This document shows positions 60,811 to 64,000 of a stretch of 64,000 nucleotides of DNA, piece by piece. Source of the DNA: Spirochaetota bacterium (GTDB lineage Bacteria > Spirochaetota > Spirochaetia > Treponematales > Treponemataceae); NCBI GenBank assembly GCA_023438065.1, contig JAEXRH010000012.1:124001-188000 (forward strand). The letters run 5' to 3'. Within the stretch, counting starts at the first letter, position 1, and every line of letters begins with the position of its first letter. Under the pieces are notes generated by a model, which made no database searches, had not been told where the DNA came from, and saw nothing but the letters and a program-made list of their open reading frames with translations. Made by a program: the position numbers and the translations under genes.

Positions 60811-62136
60811 TTACTTCATCAGGAAATGTACATCGCTAAAAAGCGCAAGGATAAACACCACGAGTATGAAGCCCATCCCGACAAACTGCGCGTAATAAAG
60901 GGTTTTCGGCTTGAGCGGTTTCCGCATCGCGAATTCGATCAGCGCCGTGAGTATGATCCCCCCGTCGAGGACGGGAATGGGCAGGAGATTCATGAGAAAG
61001 AGGGATACGCAGATGACGCTGAGAAGCTCGGCGAGCCCGGAGAACCCGGTTTTGGCCACTTCCCCGATCATCACGGTTATCCTGACGGGCCCCGAGACTG
61101 CCTCGGTAAGGTCGACGCCGCGGAAGAGGAGGGCGACGCTTTTAGCGGTGAGCGCGATCATTCGACCGGTCTCGAGGATGCCGTAGCGTACGCTACCGAA
61201 AAGACCGGTACCGGGCACGACGACGGTTTCAGCCTCCCAATCGATGCCCGTCTCGATCGCCCCCGATTCGGGATAGAGGAGCACGAGCTTCTCGTCCCGC
61301 GAGAGTCCTCCCCGGTTTACGGTGACGACGGCCTCCGCGGGTCGGTCCTTGAGCGCGTGGGTAAACTGAAGGTAATGCGATACGGGAACGCCGTTCACCG
61401 CCGTGATCTCGTCGCCCGGGCGAAGCCCCGCCGTCTCGGCGGCTGAGCCGCGTTTCACCGACGCGACGACCAGCGGTATATACGGATAGATCCCGATCCT
61501 TCCGGCGCCGGTTTTCCGGTCGAGGCGGGGCACGACGATCGTCGAGACGACCTCGCCGTCGCGCTCGTACTCGAGCGCGAGCGATTTCTCGGGATTCGTC
61601 GCGATGATTTCCTGAATGTCGGAAAAGGTCGCGACCTTCTTGCCCGCGAGGGCGACGACGCGGTCACCCTCGGAGAGGCCGGCAGCGTCGGCCGGATTCG
61701 AGCCGCCGTCGTATCGGGAGGCGAGCACGACGCGGTTGTCGAACGAGCGATAGGAAAAGCCGATCGCGCTGACGAGCGCGAGGGCGAGGACGGCGAAAAG
61801 GAGGTTCGCGAAGGGACCTGCGAACGCGATGGCGACGCGCTTCAGGGGATGCGCGCTGTAGAATCCGCCTTCCTCGCGGGGGATTGCCGCGAGATTCCGC
61901 TCGAGCGCGTCGCGAAAGGCGTTCTCGCCCCGCATTCCGCAGTAGCCGCCGAGGGGGAGGGCGGAAAGCCGATACTCGGTGTTTCCCCGCTTCTTGCGGA
62001 AAAGGACCGGTCCCCAACCGATGGAAAAGGTTTCGACCGCGACGCCGGAAAGGCGCGCCGCGATAAAATGCCCCGCCTCGTGAATGAACACGACGAGGCC
62101 GAGCGCGATAAGTCCATAGACGATCTTGAGGATCAT
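60811..62136 (-). CDS. rseP: RIP zinc metalloprotease RseP (site-2 protease)
   Basis: 441 aa membrane protease that cleaves substrates inside the membrane, such as anti-sigma factors or signal peptides. Active site HEAGH in VVFIHEAGHF and the LDG motif in IPVLDGG are present; two PDZ-like segments (about 110-250) lie between membrane helices. Start ATG overlaps the dxr stop (ATGA); upstream open frame is not coding. Confidence 0.94.
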   Translation of the reverse strand: MILKIVYGLIALGLVVFIHEAGHFIAARLSGVAVETFSIGWGPVLFRKKRGNTEYRLSALPLGGYCGMRGENAFRDALERNLAAIPREEGGFYSAHPLKRVAIAFAGPFANLLFAVLALALVSAIGFSYRSFDNRVVLASRYDGGSNPADAAGLSEGDRVVALAGKKVATFSDIQEIIATNPEKSLALEYERDGEVVSTIVVPRLDRKTGAGRIGIYPYIPLVVASVKRGSAAETAGLRPGDEITAVNGVPVSHYLQFTHALKDRPAEAVVTVNRGGLSRDEKLVLLYPESGAIETGIDWEAETVVVPGTGLFGSVRYGILETGRMIALTAKSVALLFRGVDLTEAVSGPVRITVMIGEVAKTGFSGLAELLSVICVSLFLMNLLPIPVLDGGIILTALIEFAMRKPLKPKTLYYAQFVGMGFILVVFILALFSDVHFLMK

Positions 62137-63248
62137 CGGGAAAGCTCCTTTATCGCGGCGAGAGCCGCTTCGCGCGCTCGCGCGTCCGCATGGAGCACGT
62201 CGTCGAAGGTCGCGGGCTCGGTCGACCAGTCGCGCTCGAGGACGCGCGCGGTCACCTCGGCGAGCGCGGTGAATGAAAGCGATCCGCGCGCGAAAGCGGA
62301 AACCGCCTCTTCGTTCGCGGCGTTGAACGCGATCGTATACGAACCCGAAAGGCCCGCCGCGCGATAGGCGAGGCCGAGAAGCGGGAAATCGGCGTAACGG
62401 GGGGGCTCGAATCTCATGGTGCAGAGCTTCTCGAACGAGAGCTCGTCGAGCCCGCTCGGAGAGCTCTCGGGCCAGGTGAGCGCGGCATGGATGGGGTGCC
62501 GCATATCGGGCTTGGAAACTTGCGCGTAGAGGACTCCGTCCTTCGTGCGGATGAAGGAGTGGACGAGGCTTTCGGGGTGCACAACGACCTTGACCCGGTC
62601 GGGGGGCACGTCGAAAAGACGCACGGCCTCGATGACCTCGAGGCCCTTGTTGGCGAGAGACGCGGAATCGATCGTGATCTTCGCGCCCATGGACCAGGTG
62701 GGATGCTTGAGCGCGTCGCGCGCGGTCATCGAGGGAAGAAGGCTCGAGTCGACTGTCCTGAACGGGCCACCCGAGGCCGTGAGGATGATCTCGGCGACCG
62801 AGTCTTTCCCGTGCGCCTCGATGAGGCTGAACACGGCCGAGTGCTCCGAATCGACGGGGAGAATCTTGCATCCCTTGGACGCCGCGAGCGCGCGAATGAG
62901 CGGGCCCGCCATGACGATCGTTTCCTTGTTCGCGAGCGCGAGATCCATGCCGCGCTCGAGTACCGCTTTGGAAGGTAAAAGACCGCTCGCTCCCGAAATG
63001 CCGTTTACCGCGATGTCAGCGTCGCAACCGGCGATCATCGAAAGGAGGGCGCCCTCGCCCGAGTCGGAAACGAGGACGGAAGCGCGGCAGCGGAATTCGC
63101 GGGAAAGCGCGTCGAGTTCCGCCCTGTTTTTATGCGCGCAAAGGCCGGCGACCTCGAATCGGTCAGGGTTGCCGCGGATGATGTCGAGGGCGCTTTTGCC
63201 GATTGAACCCGTCGCGCCGAGAACCAATACCTTCTTTTTAGCGGTCAT
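62133..63248 (-). CDS. dxr: 1-deoxy-D-xylulose 5-phosphate reductoisomerase
   Basis: Second step of the MEP isoprenoid pathway, feeding undecaprenyl lipid carriers used by the glycan genes of this window. 371 aa. VLGATGSIGKS (NADPH), ANKETIVMAG, VDSEHSAVF (metal Asp/Glu) and DSASLANKGLEVIEA are intact. Start overlaps the cdsA stop by 4 nt. Confidence 0.95.
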   Translation of the reverse strand: MTAKKKVLVLGATGSIGKSALDIIRGNPDRFEVAGLCAHKNRAELDALSREFRCRASVLVSDSGEGALLSMIAGCDADIAVNGISGASGLLPSKAVLERGMDLALANKETIVMAGPLIRALAASKGCKILPVDSEHSAVFSLIEAHGKDSVAEIILTASGGPFRTVDSSLLPSMTARDALKHPTWSMGAKITIDSASLANKGLEVIEAVRLFDVPPDRVKVVVHPESLVHSFIRTKDGVLYAQVSKPDMRHPIHAALTWPESSPSGLDELSFEKLCTMRFEPPRYADFPLLGLAYRAAGLSGSYTIAFNAANEEAVSAFARGSLSFTALAEVTARVLERDWSTEPATFDDVLHADARAREAALAAIKELSR

Positions 63249-64000
63249 TTGGCGAAACCGTAAAGGACGTCGCAGGCGATGTAGTACACCGGGGCGGCGA
63301 GGAGGATCGAGTCGATGCTGTCAAGCACGCCGCCGCGGCCGGGGATGATGTTCCCCGAATCCTTGATGCCGGCGGAGCGCTTGAGTATGGACTCGAAGAT
63401 ATCGCCAACGATGGATGCGGTCGCGGTCGCCGCGCCGAGTATGATCATCTTGAGGGGGGATCCGGCGAACGGAACGGCGAACACCGCCATGCCGATAAGT
63501 CCCGCAGCGACGGAGCCGACGTACCCGCCGACGAAACCCGCGACGCTCTTGTTGGGACTGGCGGGAATGAGGCCGCGGTTGTTGCGACCGAAGAGCATCC
63601 CGAAAAACCACGCGAGGGAATCGCAGCCGAAAACCATGATGAAGAAGACGCTCAGGATCGCGCCCGCGTTCGGCCACACGGTCATGATCGCGAGATACAT
63701 GACGAGGTAGCCGGGGTAGAGTATGTAAATGAAGGTCGATGCGATCCTCCCGATCACGGCGTCCATCTTGCCGTTGAACGAGAGGAAAAACTCGACGATA
63801 AAGACCATGACGGTCGCGATGGCGATCGCGAAGGTTATTACCCTCAGGGGAAAGCCGAGAACCGCGTACAGAAACGAGGCGATCGGGATGAAGAGCCCGA
63901 GCGCGAGCGCGATGGGCACCGGATGGACGGGCAGCTTCTTCGAAAGCAGGTTTCGCATCTCGAGCACCGCGAGCGCGGTAAAGGCGAGCAGCTCGACGTG
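63245..64000 (-). CDS. cdsA: Phosphatidate cytidylyltransferase CdsA (5' end outside window)
   Basis: Makes CDP-diacylglycerol for phospholipid synthesis. The frame is open to base 64000, so the N-terminus lies beyond the window; a GTG at 63967 is internal. Multiple membrane helices and the C-terminal signature GDIFESILKRSAGIKDSG followed by PGRGGVLDSIDS identify it. In the textbook signature the His and Arg of PGHGGxLDRxDS are Arg and Ser here. Head of a cdsA-dxr-rseP operon. Confidence 0.92.
   Translation of the reverse strand, partial: HVELLAFTALAVLEMRNLLSKKLPVHPVPIALALGLFIPIASFLYAVLGFPLRVITFAIAIATVMVFIVEFFLSFNGKMDAVIGRIASTFIYILYPGYLVMYLAIMTVWPNAGAILSVFFIMVFGCDSLAWFFGMLFGRNNRGLIPASPNKSVAGFVGGYVGSVAAGLIGMAVFAVPFAGSPLKMIILGAATATASIVGDIFESILKRSAGIKDSGNIIPGRGGVLDSIDSILLAAPVYYIACDVLYGFAK

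Noticed and set aside
62137..62871. Minus-strand extension that would fuse a longer N-terminus to RseP
   Set aside because: It is the dxr gene in a different frame; RseP family start MILKIVYG fits the ATGA overlap.
1..64000. tRNA, rRNA, CRISPR, insertion-sequence and prophage signals
   Set aside because: None recognised in the intergenic regions or proteins; most gaps are under 100 nt.

Overview
This 64 kb window looks like a chromosomal segment of a spirochete, probably a Treponema relative. The evidence is protein-level resemblance and gene order only: rpsF-ssb-rpsR-(membrane protein)-rplI-dnaB, cdsA-dxr-rseP, a TPR-protein operon, several small envelope proteins of treponeme type, and a LoaP-like NusG paralogue. 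Most of the window is GC-rich with strongly GC-biased third codon positions, which produces many long antisense open frames that are not genes. No rRNA, tRNA, insertion sequence, integrase or CRISPR array was seen.

Layout. 1-4324: a PAS-GGDEF diguanylate cyclase (cut by the window edge), a HAD phosphatase, and divergent AEC transporter and ornithine decarboxylase genes. 4325-21415: a surface-polysaccharide locus: manC; an AT-rich insert (about 6.1-18.4 kb) with a Wzx-type flippase, an atypical SDR, a MenD-like ThDP enzyme, a pyruvyltransferase-family protein, four glycosyltransferases and a Wzy-like protein; then a Wzz-like chain-length protein, a Wza/SLBB exporter and a WecA-type initiating transferase in GC-rich DNA. 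The composition changes inside the wzz-like gene, as if the specificity genes were swapped between conserved flanks. 21416-23852: amino-acid ABC importer. 23882-27515: hisS, coaX, a NeuB-type synthase and a small zinc-ribbon protein. 27693-33439: yebC and ruvC-ruvA-ruvB-queA, separated by a convergent tetR-EFR1 ferredoxin pair with its own palindromic operator.

33457-40010 is the most unusual part: six genes on the minus strand, each overlapping the next, run loaP-like antiterminator, nucleotide-sugar 4,6-dehydratase, DegT aminotransferase, then three subunits of a xanthine-dehydrogenase-like complex. The iron-sulfur and FAD subunits keep their cofactor motifs, but the large subunit lacks essentially every molybdopterin-contact and catalytic motif of its family. 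This is the best candidate for an undescribed system: an antiterminator-controlled nucleotide-sugar operon with a repurposed flavo-iron-sulfur complex.

40120-49027: a secreted protein, a DPBB/SPOR protein, a DAG-kinase-like protein, secA, a lipoprotein operon, a Nudix hydrolase and an SH3-like lipoprotein. 49083-53974 (minus): rlmN, a TPR protein and its small partner, rsmD, a FAD oxidoreductase and a hypothetical. 54027-58287: rpsF to dnaB. 58317-64000 (minus): cdsA (cut by the edge), dxr, rseP, a CpXC-like protein and a secreted beta-propeller protein. Several promoters place the -10 box only 6-7 nt before the start codon (AEC, hisS, neuB, secA, ABC permease), suggesting leaderless mRNAs, and two divergent pairs share one -35 region. 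All composition statements are by eye, and all promoter calls are consensus matches only.
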